Assembly: GCA_016721115.1 (NCBI GenBank)
Contig: JADKIW010000001.1
Location: 883,501 to 947,500, forward strand
Direction: 5' to 3'
Source of the DNA: Candidatus Defluviilinea proxima
GTDB taxonomy: Bacteria > Chloroflexota > Anaerolineae > Anaerolineales > Villigracilaceae
Length of the DNA stretch: 64,000 nt
Shown here: piece after piece, positions 17,496 through 27,100 of the stretch
Position numbering within the stretch: the first letter of the stretch is position 1
Layout: the number at the start of each line of letters is the position of its first letter
The notes under the pieces: generated by a model
The model's database searches: none
Seen by the model: the letters and a program-made list of their open reading frames with translations, nothing else
What the model was told of the DNA's origin: nothing
Translations under genes and position numbers: made by a program

Positions 17496-18758
17496 TTATT
17501 CCGCAGGTGCGATTCTTGTGCCTGTGGGAATTTCAGTATCCTTCGCGATCACCACAATACCATCGCGCACAAAATAGAAACCGCCATCCATATCCTTGTG
17601 ATTGCGCGGGAACGGCAGGATCGTTACGTTATCACCGATGCGCACGTTCTTATCCAAGATGGCTGACTCGATATGACAATTCTTCCCGATCCCGATCGGG
17701 GTGTTCCCGCCCGGCCTCTCCGCATCATAATAATCAGCCCCCATGACAATGCTATCCTTGATGACCGTTCCCTCGGCCACCTGAGAGCGAACCCCCACAA
17801 TCGAATGGGTAATATCGGCCTTGCTAACGCGGCACCCCTCTGCGATCAACACATCCTGCAATTTGCTTTCTTCCACAATGGAACCCGGCAAGAAACGCGC
17901 ATGAGTATAGATCGGTGCCTTCGTATCATAGAAATTGAATGGCGGGTTTGAGTGTGTCAACTTTAAATTGGTTTCATAGAACGAACGGATCGTCCCAATA
18001 TCTTCCCAATATCCATCAAAGTCATAGCCGTACACCTTATGCGAGAGGATCGCCTGCGGGATGATATCGCCGCCAAAATCATCACTTCGCAAATGATAGT
18101 TCAAAAGATCGCTCAACACCTTTGTCTTGAACATATAAATGCCCATCGAACCAAGGAACGGTTGGTCAGCATCCTTGCGGCTGATGAATTTGTTCTGGAC
18201 TTCCGGGTCTTTCGGCTTTTCAATGAAAGCGGAGATGCGATCATCCTCTTCCACTTTCAATATCCCAAAACGGGACGCTTCGCTTCGCGCTACGGGTTGA
18301 ACTGCTACTGTTATATCGGCTTTTTTCTCCCAGTGGAACTCGGCCATCTTCTGATAATCCATGCGGTAGAGGTGATCGCCAGCAAGGATCAACACATAAT
18401 CCGCGCCCGTTGCCTGAATCTCGAACAACTGCTTGCGGACGGCATCTGCCGTTCCCTGGTACCAATCTGCACTTTGAGGAGTCTGCTCGGCGGCCCAGAT
18501 CTGCACCCAGCCGGTATGGAACACGTCAAAGTTATACGCTTGTGAAATATGTCGATGCAATGAAACAGAATTGAATTGAGTTAGAACCGCAACACGATAG
18601 ATCCCCGAATTGATACAGTTACTGATGGGAATGTCGATCAACCGATATTTTCCCGCAATAGGCACAGCCGGTTTTGAACGCATCTGGGTCAACGGATGCA
18701 GGCGCGACCCCCGCCCTCCTCCCATGATTACACCCAGAACATTGTTCATTGACGGCAT
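17496..18758 (-). CDS. glgC: Glucose-1-phosphate adenylyltransferase
   Basis: Makes ADP-glucose for glycogen synthesis. A 420-residue enzyme beginning MGGGRGSRLHPLTQMRSKPA, with the sugar-nucleotide site GTADAVRKQ and LAGDHLYRMDY, a substrate-binding FIEKPKDP and SMGIYMF, then the left-handed beta-helix repeats of the C-terminal third. Length is normal. A 35-codon ORF lies 37 bases upstream on the same strand, behind a structured leader with its own promoter, so glgC is probably the second gene of that transcript. No other glg gene is in the window. Confidence 0.94.
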   Translation of the reverse strand: MPSMNNVLGVIMGGGRGSRLHPLTQMRSKPAVPIAGKYRLIDIPISNCINSGIYRVAVLTQFNSVSLHRHISQAYNFDVFHTGWVQIWAAEQTPQSADWYQGTADAVRKQLFEIQATGADYVLILAGDHLYRMDYQKMAEFHWEKKADITVAVQPVARSEASRFGILKVEEDDRISAFIEKPKDPEVQNKFISRKDADQPFLGSMGIYMFKTKVLSDLLNYHLRSDDFGGDIIPQAILSHKVYGYDFDGYWEDIGTIRSFYETNLKLTHSNPPFNFYDTKAPIYTHARFLPGSIVEESKLQDVLIAEGCRVSKADITHSIVGVRSQVAEGTVIKDSIVMGADYYDAERPGGNTPIGIGKNCHIESAILDKNVRIGDNVTILPFPRNHKDMDGGFYFVRDGIVVIAKDTEIPTGTRIAPAE

Positions 18759-18795
18759 AACAGCCTCCTATGCAATAGATTGTATTACTTGGCTA

Positions 18796-18903
18796 TTATC
18801 CCTTAAAACCGAAATATTTGCGTACTTTTGATGCAATAAAAACAAATGGGTACGCCAACAAGATCAGCAGATCGATCAACGCAAAGAACAAGTAAAGCTT
18901 CAT
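18796..18903 (-). CDS. 35-residue membrane microprotein upstream of glgC
   Basis: ATG at 18903, stop at 18796-18798. The product starts MKLYLFFALIDLLILLAYPF and ends VRKYFGFKG: one hydrophobic helix of about 22 residues with a positively charged tail, the usual look of a single-pass small membrane protein. GGAGAG lies 6 bases before the start, a good ribosome site. It sits between a promoter plus structured leader (18922-19034) and glgC. No family is recognised; protein status rests on the ribosome site, frame and composition only. Confidence 0.6.
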   Translation of the reverse strand: MKLYLFFALIDLLILLAYPFVFIASKVRKYFGFKG

Positions 18904-18921
18904 TTGTCTCTCCTTTACCAA

Positions 18922-19000
18922 TAGCGGAAAAAATCAAGAACGCGAAACCACCTTCCACTGGCAGTCTCGCGACATGATCAGGCGCTATCTCCTGATTACA
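18922..19000 (-). promoter_or_regulatory. Structured leader / attenuator candidate upstream of the microprotein and glgC
   Basis: On the minus strand, from the predicted start near 18999: hairpin ATCAGG-8-base loop-CCTGAT (18977-18996), then hairpin CGCGA..CTGCC-AGTGGAA-GGTGG..TCGCG (18941-18971), followed by the U-rich TTCTTGATTTTTT (18928-18940). The second stem plus T-run resembles an intrinsic terminator inside the leader. It matches no riboswitch class I know. Confidence 0.6.
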
Positions 19001-19005
19001 AATTT

Positions 19006-19034
19006 ATTCTACGACTTCAAATGACCCAAGTCAA
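19006..19034 (-). promoter_or_regulatory. Promoter for the microprotein-glgC transcript
   Basis: Minus strand TTGACT (19029-19034), 17-base spacer, TAGAAT (19006-19011). Confidence 0.75.
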
Positions 19035-19128
19035 CAATCCTTTATATCTATCTAATGAAACACTTATGATTCAATGCAGTTCCAGCCATAAACAATCCCA
19101 TATTCCTCCCGCATGATAAAATACTCTC

Positions 19129-21660
19129 ATGCAACAATCATTGGAAAAACTACGCAAATTCTTCCGTCTCGAACACGGGAACGGATACGAAAACACCGCC
19201 ATCATCGGCGGACTCGCCAAAATGCTCGATTATTGGGAAGGCGAAGCCCGTGCCGATGGGATCCAAGAAGAAGTCATCCAAGCTGTCGTGCAGAGACTCC
19301 GCTCATATGACGGACTCAGCCCCCAGTCTCGGGCTGACGCGTTAAAAGGGTTGTGGAAGCGCATCGGGGACGCATATCCCGAAGCCCAGCAAAAGCCCCA
19401 ACAGCAACCGCGTCCAACCCCGCCACCACAAGCCCAACAACCGCAACCCGAAGTGCCTGCCAAACAGGAAGTACAACCTCGAGAACCCCGTGAGCAACGT
19501 GAACAACGCGAACCGCGCGAACAACGTGAGTTTAAACCACGTCCACCCGTTACACCACGTTCTGAAACCGTGGCAGGTGCAAAGAGCTCGGCCAACCCCG
19601 CCGCGCTCAATGCAAAATTGACAGTGCTTCAAGGCGTGGGGCCGCGCAATGCTGAATCACTTGAAAAGCTGGGCATGCAAACGCTCGGCGATATGCTCTA
19701 TTACTTCCCGCGCCGCTACGACGATTACTCACAACTCAAACCCATCAAAGACCTTTTCTATGGCGAACAGGTCACCGTTATCGGAACGATCCAAAGCGTG
19801 CATTCACGCCCCATCCGTGGCGGCAAATCATCCATCATCGAATGCGTCATCAGTGATGGCACGGGTGCCTTGCGGTTGAGTTACTTCAATCAACCCTGGC
19901 TCGCCAACCGTTTCAAACAGGGCGATGCCATTTCCGTTTCGGGCAAGATCGATCAATACCTTGGCCGTCTCATCATGAACAGCCCCGATTGGGAATCGGT
20001 GGAAGTGGAAAGTCTACACACAAATCGCATCGTACCTGTTTACCCGCTCACCGAACGCATCACACAAAAATGGCTTCGCAACCAAATGAAGCAAGTCATC
20101 ACCTATTGGGCACCAGCCGTTGTCGATGCACTGCCAGAAAGTGTCCGCAACTCGGCGCGTCTCATGCCGTTGGGCGAAGCACTGCTACAAGTTCACTTCC
20201 CTGACTCGCAGGATAAACTCAAAGCCGCGCGTGAACGACTTGCCTTCGACGAGATCTTCTACCTGCAAACAGGAGTTCTCCGCCAGAGACGTGACTGGAA
20301 AGCCGTGGAAGCCAAGCGCTTCACCATCTCAGACGAGAAGCTGGATTCGCTTACGAAGAGCCTTCCCTTCACCCTGACATCCGTCCAGCAAAAAGCCATC
20401 ACCGATATTCGCGCCGACTTCGACTCCGGTAAGCCCATGAACCGACTCTTACAAGGCGACGTAGGTTCTGGTAAAACCGTCGTTGCCGCGATGGCCGCCG
20501 CGATGATCACAGTGAACAATGCGCAAGCCGCGATCATGGCACCTACATCCATTTTGGCGGAACAACATTATCGCAACTTCACGAACCTTCTCAAAGATGT
20601 TCTCAAACCCGAAGAGATCCGTTTACTGGTTGGCGACACATCTGAAGCAGAAAAAGAAGAGATCCGCAACGGTCTCGCGAACAACTCGATCAAGATCGTG
20701 ATCGGTACACATGCGGTCATCGAACCGAACGTCCAATTCACTGATTTACAATTCGCTGTCATCGACGAACAGCATCGCTTTGGTGTGGAACAACGCGCAG
20801 AGTTACGAAGCAAAGGTACGAATCCGCACCTGCTGGTGATGACCGCCACTCCGATCCCACGTTCCCTCGCCCTCACCCTATACGGCGACCTCGATCTCTC
20901 CATCATGGACGAGATGCCCGCGGGACGCATCCCTATCAACACTTTCGTGCTTCGCCCACAAGAACGTGAGCGCGCCTTCACATTATTGCGCGGCCAGATC
21001 GCAGATGGCAAGCAGGCTTTCATCATTTATCCGTTGATCGAGGAAAGCGAAAAGATCGAAGCCCGTGCCGCAGTGGACGACTACGAGACTCTCTCGAAGG
21101 AAGTCTTCCCCAATTTAAAACTTGGCTTGTTACACGGCCGTATGCGCCCCGACGAAAAAGATGACGTCATGTTCAAGTTCCGCGATAAGCAATTCAATAT
21201 CCTTGTTTCAACAACCGTCGTCGAAGTGGGTGTGGATGTTCCCAACGCAACCGTCATGCTCATCGAAGGCGCAGACCGATTCGGTCTCGCACAGTTACAT
21301 CAATTACGTGGGCGTGTCGGGCGCGGCGCAGATCAATCCTATTGTCTGCTGATCCCCACCCACGAAGACAAGGCCGAGAACGAACGTTTGCAAGCCATGG
21401 CAGAGTCCAATGATGGCTTCGTCCTCGCCGAACGTGACCTGCAACAGCGCGGCCCTGGTGAATTTCTAGGCACACGTCAATCAGGTTATGCGTCCAGCCT
21501 ACGCATGGCAAGCATCACCGATGTAAAACTCATCGAAAAAGCACGCGCACAGGCACAAACAGTATTCGAGAAAGATCCTGACCTATCCCAACCCGAACAT
21601 GCCTTGCTCGCCGAAGCCCTTGGAAGATTCTGGGGTGAAGGCAAAGGCGATGTTTCGTAA
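19129..21660 (+). CDS. recG: ATP-dependent DNA helicase RecG
   Basis: Branch-migrates stalled forks and recombination intermediates. At 843 residues it is about 150 longer than E. coli RecG because of an N-terminal extension: a charged helical region (1-90) and a Pro/Gln/Arg/Glu-rich linker (90-160) with PREQRE-type repeats. From residue 165 it is canonical: LQGVGPRNAESLEKLG, the wedge OB domain, Walker A GDVGSGKT, APTSILAEQH, the DEQH box VIDEQHRFG, MTATPIPRSLALTL, and helicase C motifs VGVDVPNATVM and QLRGRVGRG. An extended -10 (TGATAAAAT ending at 19122) lies 6 bases before the ATG, so the mRNA may be leaderless. Confidence 0.96.
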   Translation: MQQSLEKLRKFFRLEHGNGYENTAIIGGLAKMLDYWEGEARADGIQEEVIQAVVQRLRSYDGLSPQSRADALKGLWKRIGDAYPEAQQKPQQQPRPTPPPQAQQPQPEVPAKQEVQPREPREQREQREPREQREFKPRPPVTPRSETVAGAKSSANPAALNAKLTVLQGVGPRNAESLEKLGMQTLGDMLYYFPRRYDDYSQLKPIKDLFYGEQVTVIGTIQSVHSRPIRGGKSSIIECVISDGTGALRLSYFNQPWLANRFKQGDAISVSGKIDQYLGRLIMNSPDWESVEVESLHTNRIVPVYPLTERITQKWLRNQMKQVITYWAPAVVDALPESVRNSARLMPLGEALLQVHFPDSQDKLKAARERLAFDEIFYLQTGVLRQRRDWKAVEAKRFTISDEKLDSLTKSLPFTLTSVQQKAITDIRADFDSGKPMNRLLQGDVGSGKTVVAAMAAAMITVNNAQAAIMAPTSILAEQHYRNFTNLLKDVLKPEEIRLLVGDTSEAEKEEIRNGLANNSIKIVIGTHAVIEPNVQFTDLQFAVIDEQHRFGVEQRAELRSKGTNPHLLVMTATPIPRSLALTLYGDLDLSIMDEMPAGRIPINTFVLRPQERERAFTLLRGQIADGKQAFIIYPLIEESEKIEARAAVDDYETLSKEVFPNLKLGLLHGRMRPDEKDDVMFKFRDKQFNILVSTTVVEVGVDVPNATVMLIEGADRFGLAQLHQLRGRVGRGADQSYCLLIPTHEDKAENERLQAMAESNDGFVLAERDLQQRGPGEFLGTRQSGYASSLRMASITDVKLIEKARAQAQTVFEKDPDLSQPEHALLAEALGRFWGEGKGDVS

Positions 21661-21664
21661 ATCC

Positions 21665-21693
21665 GTAGGGGCAGGTCTGAAACCAGCCCCTAC
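21665..21693. repeat. GTAGGGGC hairpin repeat
   Basis: GTAGGGGC and GCCCCTAC arms enclosing an inner GGT/ACC pairing, between recG and coaD. One of four related intergenic hairpins in the window. Confidence 0.6.
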
Positions 21694-21712
21694 TACAGCA
21701 AATGGAGTTTAA

Positions 21713-22231
21713 ATGGTTCGAGCACTATTCCCGGGGACATTCGACCCCATCCACTACGGTCATATTGACATTGCCACCCGCGCCACACGTGTATTCGACG
21801 AAGTGGTGATGGCCGTGTACGATAAGCCGTTAAAGTCATTGATGTTTCCTCCCGAGGAACGCATCACGTTAGTCAAGGAAGCATTCAAGGATAATCCGAA
21901 GATCAAAGTTACCGGCTACAGCGGCCTGACCGTTGACTTTGCTCGCAAGGTTGACGCCAAAGTTATCGTACGCGGCTTGCGCGTATTCTCTGATTTCGAA
22001 TTCGAATTCCGCATGGCACTGGCGAATCATCGTCTCGCCGATGATATTGAGGTCGTAGCGCTTATCACCGCCGAGGAGCATACCTTCCTTTCCTCCACCA
22101 CAGTCCGCGAGATCGCCATGTTGAACGGAGATGTCTCCAGTATGGTGCCGCCATTCGTGGAACTGGCATTCAAGAAGAAGATCGCAGAACAGGGCGAACA
22201 GCAATCCGTTCCCAACTCTCTTCGCGATTAA
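21713..22231 (+). CDS. coaD: Phosphopantetheine adenylyltransferase
   Basis: Fourth step of coenzyme A synthesis: transfers AMP from ATP to 4'-phosphopantetheine. A 172-residue nucleotidyltransferase with FPGTFDPIHYGH (the HxGH-type motif), RGLRVFSDFEFEFRMA and the late FLSSTTVREIA, all standard. GGAG precedes the ATG. recG-coaD order and the following coiled-coil gene suggest one transcript. Confidence 0.96.
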   Translation: MVRALFPGTFDPIHYGHIDIATRATRVFDEVVMAVYDKPLKSLMFPPEERITLVKEAFKDNPKIKVTGYSGLTVDFARKVDAKVIVRGLRVFSDFEFEFRMALANHRLADDIEVVALITAEEHTFLSSTTVREIAMLNGDVSSMVPPFVELAFKKKIAEQGEQQSVPNSLRD

Positions 22232-22280
22232 TCTGTGCTAGAATTGCCGTTAATCATTCCTTCACATGAAGGAGACCTTT

Positions 22281-22760
22281 ATGGACATTCTTCAACTCAT
22301 AGACCGCCTCGAAGAGCTCTTCAATGAGAGCAAGACCATCCCCCTCACTCGCAATGTGATGGTGGATGAAGACCGCATGCTCGACATCATTGACCAGATG
22401 CGCATCGCCATCCCTGAAGAAGTGAAGAAGGCTCAGCAATTGCTCGGTCAACGCGACCGTGTGCTTGCCCAGGCGCAAGAGGAGGCAAATCGCACCCTCG
22501 ACCTGGCCCGCCAAAAAGCCGATCAACTGGTGACAAAAGATATAGTCGCGCAGGAAGCCGCGCGCCGCGCGGAGCAGATCCTTGCACAGGCGCGGAACGA
22601 AGCCGAAAATATCCGAGCTGACGCTGACGACTATGCAATGAACAGCCTCGAACAGCTTCAAGAAGAACTTGAACAGATCACCAACCAGGTCTCCAACGGC
22701 ATCCGCCTGCTGAAAGAAGAACAATCCAAACGGACGCCGGTTTCAAAATCAGCAGAATAA
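22281..22760 (+). CDS. Coiled-coil protein downstream of coaD (DivIVA/ATPase-subunit-like helix)
   Basis: A 159-residue almost entirely helical protein. Residues 1-45 form a short domain (MDILQLIDRLEELFNESKTI), followed by a long Ala/Glu/Gln-rich coiled coil (50-145) similar in composition to V-type ATPase subunit H/E or DivIVA helices. Proteins of this sort next to coaD are common in Chloroflexota (recalled, not checked). The start at 22281 is chosen for its AAGGAG 10 bases upstream; the in-frame ATG at 22266 lacks one. A terminator follows. Confidence 0.65.
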   Translation: MDILQLIDRLEELFNESKTIPLTRNVMVDEDRMLDIIDQMRIAIPEEVKKAQQLLGQRDRVLAQAQEEANRTLDLARQKADQLVTKDIVAQEAARRAEQILAQARNEAENIRADADDYAMNSLEQLQEELEQITNQVSNGIRLLKEEQSKRTPVSKSAE

Positions 22761-22779
22761 AAGATTATCACGATAAACA

Positions 22780-22814
22780 AAAGAGCCTTCCTAAAAACCG
22801 GAAGGCTCTTTTTA
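22780..22814. terminator. Terminator between convergent genes
   Basis: AGAGCCTTCC / GGAAGGCTCT with TTTTTA after it on the plus strand and AAAA before it, so it can serve both directions. Confidence 0.85.
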
Positions 22815-22835
22815 TTCTCCGTTATCTTACATACA

Positions 22836-23897
22836 TTACGGTGGCGGAAGAGTCTGCATACTCCATGATGTGAGGAATTTACGTTTCGAATATAGAGCAA
22901 CCCAACCCTCTCCCGGTATTCTAGCCCACACACTAGACCCGGAAGGCTTGTACTCAATGATCTGTACCTGTTGGTTTTGTTCCACGGTCTTGCCGGTTTC
23001 TTTTCCTTCCAGTGATGGGTCCACGCGGATCGGCTGTGGAGTATAGACCGTGACCGTCATTGGCAGCCGAGGAAATGGCTCCAGCCACTTCAATGGCATC
23101 CAAACGGGTTCATCGGATACAAGCGGCCAATACATGGGTCCTTGTGGAGCATATCCCCATACTGTGGTCTTTGTTTTCTTATCCCATTTCACAACAACCA
23201 TTTTATGGATGATATCCGGGTTGGTGACGTAATTTTTGTCTTTGAGTGATCCGGGGTTCTTGAAATCGATGGTGTGCACCCTGACCCAATCGCCTTGTAC
23301 CTGATCCACAGAGATGACATTGCCACCCATGGTTTTACTTTCAAGGTAAGGGAAGCCCTGTCCATCAAACAGTGCAGTCCAATCCGCTTTTAGATATTGA
23401 AGTACTTGTTTATCGTTACCATTCAAGGCGTTTAAGTACTGTTCCCAAGAAGAGTCTAATTCTGTCCTATTTGTGCCGCTCCCCATTTGAGGCTTAAGAA
23501 ACATATTGAAAACTTCCGGAGTTTGATATCCCCATGAACTCACAGGCCAGCTTTCGGCAGCAGTACGTGATTGGTAGTTAAATTCTTCAAGCTGGGTATC
23601 GTGCTTCACACGAAAGAGTTGGAGGCGTTGTGCCGGCGTGGATGTGGGAAAGACAACGATTGGAACGGTCGTGGATGTGGGTTCCGGCGTGAAGGTACTT
23701 CGAGGTGTGGATGTAAGGGTCGGAGTAGGAGGGATGGCAACGAAGGTCTGCGTGACCGCGGCGGCAGATGTCAACGCAATGGATGTGTTGATCGCGTTCG
23801 GGTCTAGAGGAGGGATGGGTGTTGCCATCGTCGGCACACACGCCATCACCAGCGCTAGCGTTATCAGCCAACTAAATATCTTTGTTCTACGAGACAA
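22836..23897 (-). CDS. Lipoprotein with Thr/Pro linker, function unknown
   Basis: A 353-residue exported protein. Lipobox LVMAC near residue 20, then a low-complexity Thr/Pro/Ser linker to about residue 85. The mature part has no known motif; the C-terminal 70 residues (VTVYTPQPIRVDPSLEGKE, QQVQIIEYKPSGSSVWARI, GEGWVALY) look like a bacterial SH3-type domain, often a cell-wall-binding module. It ends the minus-strand run PBP1A-YwbE-lipoprotein, separated from ywbE by 37 bases. Confidence 0.65.
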   Translation of the reverse strand: MSRRTKIFSWLITLALVMACVPTMATPIPPLDPNAINTSIALTSAAAVTQTFVAIPPTPTLTSTPRSTFTPEPTSTTVPIVVFPTSTPAQRLQLFRVKHDTQLEEFNYQSRTAAESWPVSSWGYQTPEVFNMFLKPQMGSGTNRTELDSSWEQYLNALNGNDKQVLQYLKADWTALFDGQGFPYLESKTMGGNVISVDQVQGDWVRVHTIDFKNPGSLKDKNYVTNPDIIHKMVVVKWDKKTKTTVWGYAPQGPMYWPLVSDEPVWMPLKWLEPFPRLPMTVTVYTPQPIRVDPSLEGKETGKTVEQNQQVQIIEYKPSGSSVWARIPGEGWVALYSKRKFLTSWSMQTLPPP

Positions 23898-23934
23898 TGA
23901 GTTTCTCCGAATGACTAAAGCTATTGCTACAGAT

Positions 23935-24132
23935 TCAAGAATCGACGATCTCTTTCACACGTCCCACCTGCCCATCCTGCAAGCGGACTTTGATTCCGTG
24001 CGGATGGTTCGGGGATTTGGTGAGTATATCCTTCACAATGCCACGGGTCAATTTGCCTGTGCGTTGATCCTGTTTTAGGACGATCAATACCGTGATACCG
24101 GGTTTTATGTTTGCGCGTGTTTGTCCGTTCAT
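23935..24132 (-). CDS. YwbE family protein
   Basis: A 65-residue protein matching YwbE (DUF2196) almost end to end: the order GQTRANIKPGITVLIVLKQDQRTGKLTRG, then IVKDILTKSPNHPHGIKVRL and GQVGRVKEI, is characteristic. It is a small beta-barrel-like protein of unknown role. Its start overlaps the stop of the PBP gene by 4 bases (ATGA type), so it is translationally coupled. Confidence 0.88.
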   Translation of the reverse strand: MNGQTRANIKPGITVLIVLKQDQRTGKLTRGIVKDILTKSPNHPHGIKVRLQDGQVGRVKEIVDS

Positions 24133-27100
24133 GGTGTTGCCGGAGTGTCCGTTGGCGGGACCGGTGTATCCGTATCCGTGGGAGGGGGTACTACTGTATC
24201 CGTCGGTGTTGCAGGGACAGGTGTATTCGTCGGTGTATCGACTGGGACAAAGGGAGTCAGAGTCGGGGTGAGGGTCGGCGCTTCGGTTGGCTGAGGCAGA
24301 TTGAAGGTCAGAGAGACGCGTTTTTCAGCGTGGAAATCATCTCCCTTCATGAGATAAATGCGAAGGGTGATCTTCGATCCTTTGACGTCGCCCACATCCC
24401 ATTTGTAAATGGTATCTGATTGTTCGAATTTTTGGCGGCCCTCTGCAAGCACTGTCCAATCGGAAGGGTCATCACCTACACCATATTCAAGACGCCAGTT
24501 ACTGAAATCACCACCGGTAACGTTGATGACTGCTTTGACTTCGAACGGCGATGTGGTGATGACATCTGTATCGTTGAGGTTGGTGAATTTCAAAATGGGA
24601 CGCGGATCGCTTGAACTACATTCGCGTTCGGGTCTGTAATAGGGATTACGTGGCAAGTCATGGGACTCAAGCCAATCACGGCCTGCACCGGTCTTGAACC
24701 ATTTGCGTGCCCATTCGTCAGTAACGTTCAAGACCTTTTCTTCTTTGGCAAAATCTTTACAAGCATCGCCGGCGATCAACCCCGTCCATGTATCAATGGT
24801 GGTTTGAACGAGAAGGTCCTGATTGCGCGGCAAGGGAGGCTGACCACTGGCAAAGAATTCACTGCGTTGACCACCTCGGCACCACTGCGAAGGTTCAGCG
24901 CCACCCATATTACAAACTATCGTTTCAGAAACGCCAGATGGGATGGAGAAGGGAGTTGGATTATTGTTGGTGAGGTACGGCACAGCGAATTGCATGAACT
25001 GTGACCAGATCGGTGCGGCGCCGCTAAGACCCGTAGTATTGACCATGGGTGTGTAATCGGCATTGCCAACCCAAACGCCAGTGACAAGATCGGGAGTGTA
25101 GCCCATTGTCCAGTTATCGCGGAAGTCGTTGGTGGTACCTGTCTTTGCGGCCACTTGGAATGGCAAATTGAGCGCGGAGTTGGGACCGAACATCAGCGAA
25201 CGCGCATTGTTATCAGAAAGGATGGAAGAGAGAAGGAAAGCATGGTCAGCCCGAATCACCTGCTCACCTTCGAGCGGTTTATATTCGTAAACGACAGTGC
25301 CTTCAAAATCAACGATCTTCAAAATCGAAACAGGCGGGACTTTCTTGCCTCCGTTTGCGAACACGGAAAAAGCAGATGACATTTCCAATAGGCTGACATC
25401 GCCTCCACCCAGCGTCAATGCGAGGCCATAATCGGGGCGCGTGAGGCTGGTGATGCCCAATCGTTCAGCCATGGCGATCATGCCATCTTTTTCCGGCGTG
25501 TTCGGGTCATCATACACGCCAACAAATTGCAGGGTTTTAACGGCCGGGATGTTGAATGAGTTCGATAACGCCGTGCGGACGGTCATGCCGCCGTGAAAAC
25601 GGTCATCATAATTTTTGGGCGTATACGGCGGGTTGGCGCCATCAGGAAACTCGGTAGGCACGTCCCATATCCACGTGGCGGGTGTCCATCCTTTTTCAAA
25701 AGCGGCAAGGTAGGTAATGGGTTTGATCGAGGAGCCCGGCTGGCGTGTAGGGCTGGTTGCCATATTGACCTGGCCAGAGATGGCATCATTGTTGAAATCG
25801 GGCGACCCCACCATCGCCAGTATTTCACCCGTAGATGGCTTGATCGCAACCAGCGCGCCGTTGTGGGCATTCTTATCAGTCATCAACGCGATCTGGTCAG
25901 TCACCATCCGTTGCGCTTGATCTTGAAGGTTCGGGTCGAGAGTGGTGTAAATAATAAAGCCCGAGCGATAGATGGTCTGTGCATCGTATTGCGCTTCCAA
26001 CTGCGAGCGGACATAGTTAACCCAATGCGGATAACGGGAATTGATGTTCGGTGAATTGAACGTGCGATTCTTGATCTCGTTCGCGGCTTCCACAGCCGCC
26101 ACCTGATCCACACAAATGGGAACTTCACTGTTGCTGACGGCGATACATCCCTTCTGTTGACTGCGGGAAAACATCAACACGAGGACTTGTTGTTGACGTC
26201 CGAGGGTGACTTCGCGGTTGGTATAGATATCGTAGACCGCCGGTGATTGCGGAAGCCCCGCAAGGAACGAAGCTTCTCCAAGGGTCAATTGATTGGCTGT
26301 CTTACCGAAATACGTTTCTGATGCGGCTTCAATGCCATAGGCTAGATTGCCATAATAAATTTCGTTGAGATACAACTCAAGGATCTCGTCCTTGGAGTAT
26401 CGGCGTGTGATCTCTGTGGCAAGGATGATCTCACGCGCCTTGCGGAGGTACGTCCGTTGGGCACGTTCTTCTGGAGATAACAACAACGCACGCGCTAATT
26501 GTTGTGTGATGGTAGATGCGCCACCGCCCTGACCATCTGTGCGATAGTTGACCCACAAGGCGCGGATGAGCGCCCATGCATCAAAGCCGGGGTGTGTATA
26601 AAAGTCCTGGTCTTCCGTAGCAATCGTCGCTGCGACAAGAGCCGGGGAAATTTTATCGAGCGGCACATAGGTGCGACGTCCCGCGTTCGGGTCGAGGATC
26701 TCGTAAAGTGAATTCCCGTTGCGATCCAAAATACGAGTGGTCTCAAATTGAGATGTGCGATCTTTCAAATCGTTGACACTCGGTAGTGTGCGCGCGATCC
26801 GATAATATGAAATCAAAAGGGCAGAGCCACCAAGGATAGCAATCACAACCAACGCAAACAATGAAAAGATAAAACCGCGCACAAGACAACTTCCCCATCC
26901 GTTCTTCCAATCGAACGTAATTGGTGTTGAAGGAGGTGGCGGTTGGCTGGGCCGTGGTGCGGAAGTAGGCCTTGCCTGTGCAAGGCGCGGACGGCTGGCC
27001 GGTTCATAGGCCGCTGGCGAGACCTGCGTACTTCCCATATCCACTTCGTGGACGCGGCGCGGCAAAGGCATGTTGTCTTTATCAAGCGCAATGGGAGGCG

